Source: Nitrososphaeraceae archaeon (GTDB lineage Archaea > Thermoproteota > Nitrososphaeria > Nitrososphaerales > Nitrosopumilaceae). From it: DNA of 5,457 nucleotides. The notes beneath the pieces were generated by a model. The model was not told the DNA's origin. It saw only the letters and a list, made by a program, of their open reading frames with translations, and ran no database searches. Of this stretch, positions 5,280 to 5,457 are shown piece by piece (position 1 is the first letter of the stretch; every line of letters begins with the position of its first letter). The position numbers were made by a program, and so were the translations under genes. The stretch covers positions 1-5,457 of the forward strand of contig JAICHE010000093.1 of NCBI GenBank assembly GCA_025922755.1, in the 5' to 3' direction.

Positions 5280-5457
5280 TTAGAATACCTGCTGCATATC
5301 TTTTTTAATTTCATCGATTTTTTTCGCAAAAGCTTTTTTGGCTTTGTCATTTTTCTTTAAATTCAAAACATTTTGACATGAAGGACACTTGAACATTCCT
5401 TCCAAAGCTTCTTCAAAAGTAACTCTGGGACAATCTTCATTTCCACAATGATAAAAA
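5280..5457 (-). CDS. tfe: Transcription initiation factor TFE (TFIIE-alpha homologue), C-terminal zinc ribbon and tail, 5' part outside window
   Basis: The minus strand carries an open frame of 58 residues ending in TAA at 5280-5282; the N-terminal winged-helix part lies beyond the right edge. TFE helps RNA polymerase with TBP and TFB to open promoter DNA. The visible part holds four zinc-ligand cysteines, C4 and C9 in FYHCGNEDCP and C24 and C27 in FKCPSC, with TFEEALEGMFKCPSC between and around them, the TF-x-EA-x-E-x-x-FKCP-x-C pattern of archaeal TFE. After the ribbon comes a Lys-rich helical tail (residues 34-58). The first cysteine pair is spaced by four residues instead of the two I recall in methanogen TFE. 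A different small zinc-ribbon protein is possible but less likely given the FEEAxE-FKCPxC block. Confidence 0.78.
   Translation of the reverse strand, partial: FYHCGNEDCPRVTFEEALEGMFKCPSCQNVLNLKKNDKAKKAFAKKIDEIKKDMQQVF

Overview
The window looks like a chromosomal segment of an ammonia-oxidising thaumarchaeon (Nitrososphaerota, Nitrosopumilus-like). The reasons are the AT-rich DNA, archaea-type riboflavin genes (GTP cyclohydrolase III and a stand-alone pyrimidine reductase), the tail of an archaeal TFE transcription factor, leaderless-looking starts (two of them TTG) and short intergenic gaps. The taxon is inferred from protein content; no rRNA or tRNA gene is present to confirm it.

Left part (1-2824, + strand): a tightly overlapping riboflavin (vitamin B2) cluster. 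In order it holds the 3' end of ribH (lumazine synthase), arfA (GTP cyclohydrolase III), a 396-residue metal-dependent amidohydrolase/deaminase, and arfC (2,5-diamino-6-ribosylamino-pyrimidinone 5'-phosphate reductase). Each start codon lies inside the end of the previous gene (overlaps of 4, 7 and 14 nt). ArfA makes the first pathway intermediate, ArfC reduces the ribosyl side chain, and RibH makes the penultimate lumazine. The amidohydrolase has the ring-deaminase signature (HxH, HxxE, H, D). ArfC has no deaminase domain. The amidohydrolase is therefore a strong candidate for the pyrimidine deaminase step, for which I know no established archaeal enzyme. This is the most interesting point of the window.

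Middle (2825-3750, + strand): a short Lys/Thr-rich basic protein with a probable leaderless TTG start, closed by a perfect hairpin with a T-rich tail, followed by a hemerythrin-like HHE protein with its own putative promoter.

Right part (3751-5457, - strand): an aldehyde dehydrogenase of the GabD1-type succinate-semialdehyde dehydrogenase group, convergent with the hemerythrin gene with only 6 bp between stop codons. After a 137-bp AT-rich intergenic region comes the C-terminal zinc ribbon and basic tail of TFE (TFIIE-alpha homologue), cut by the window edge. I saw no mobile elements, CRISPR arrays or structural RNA genes.
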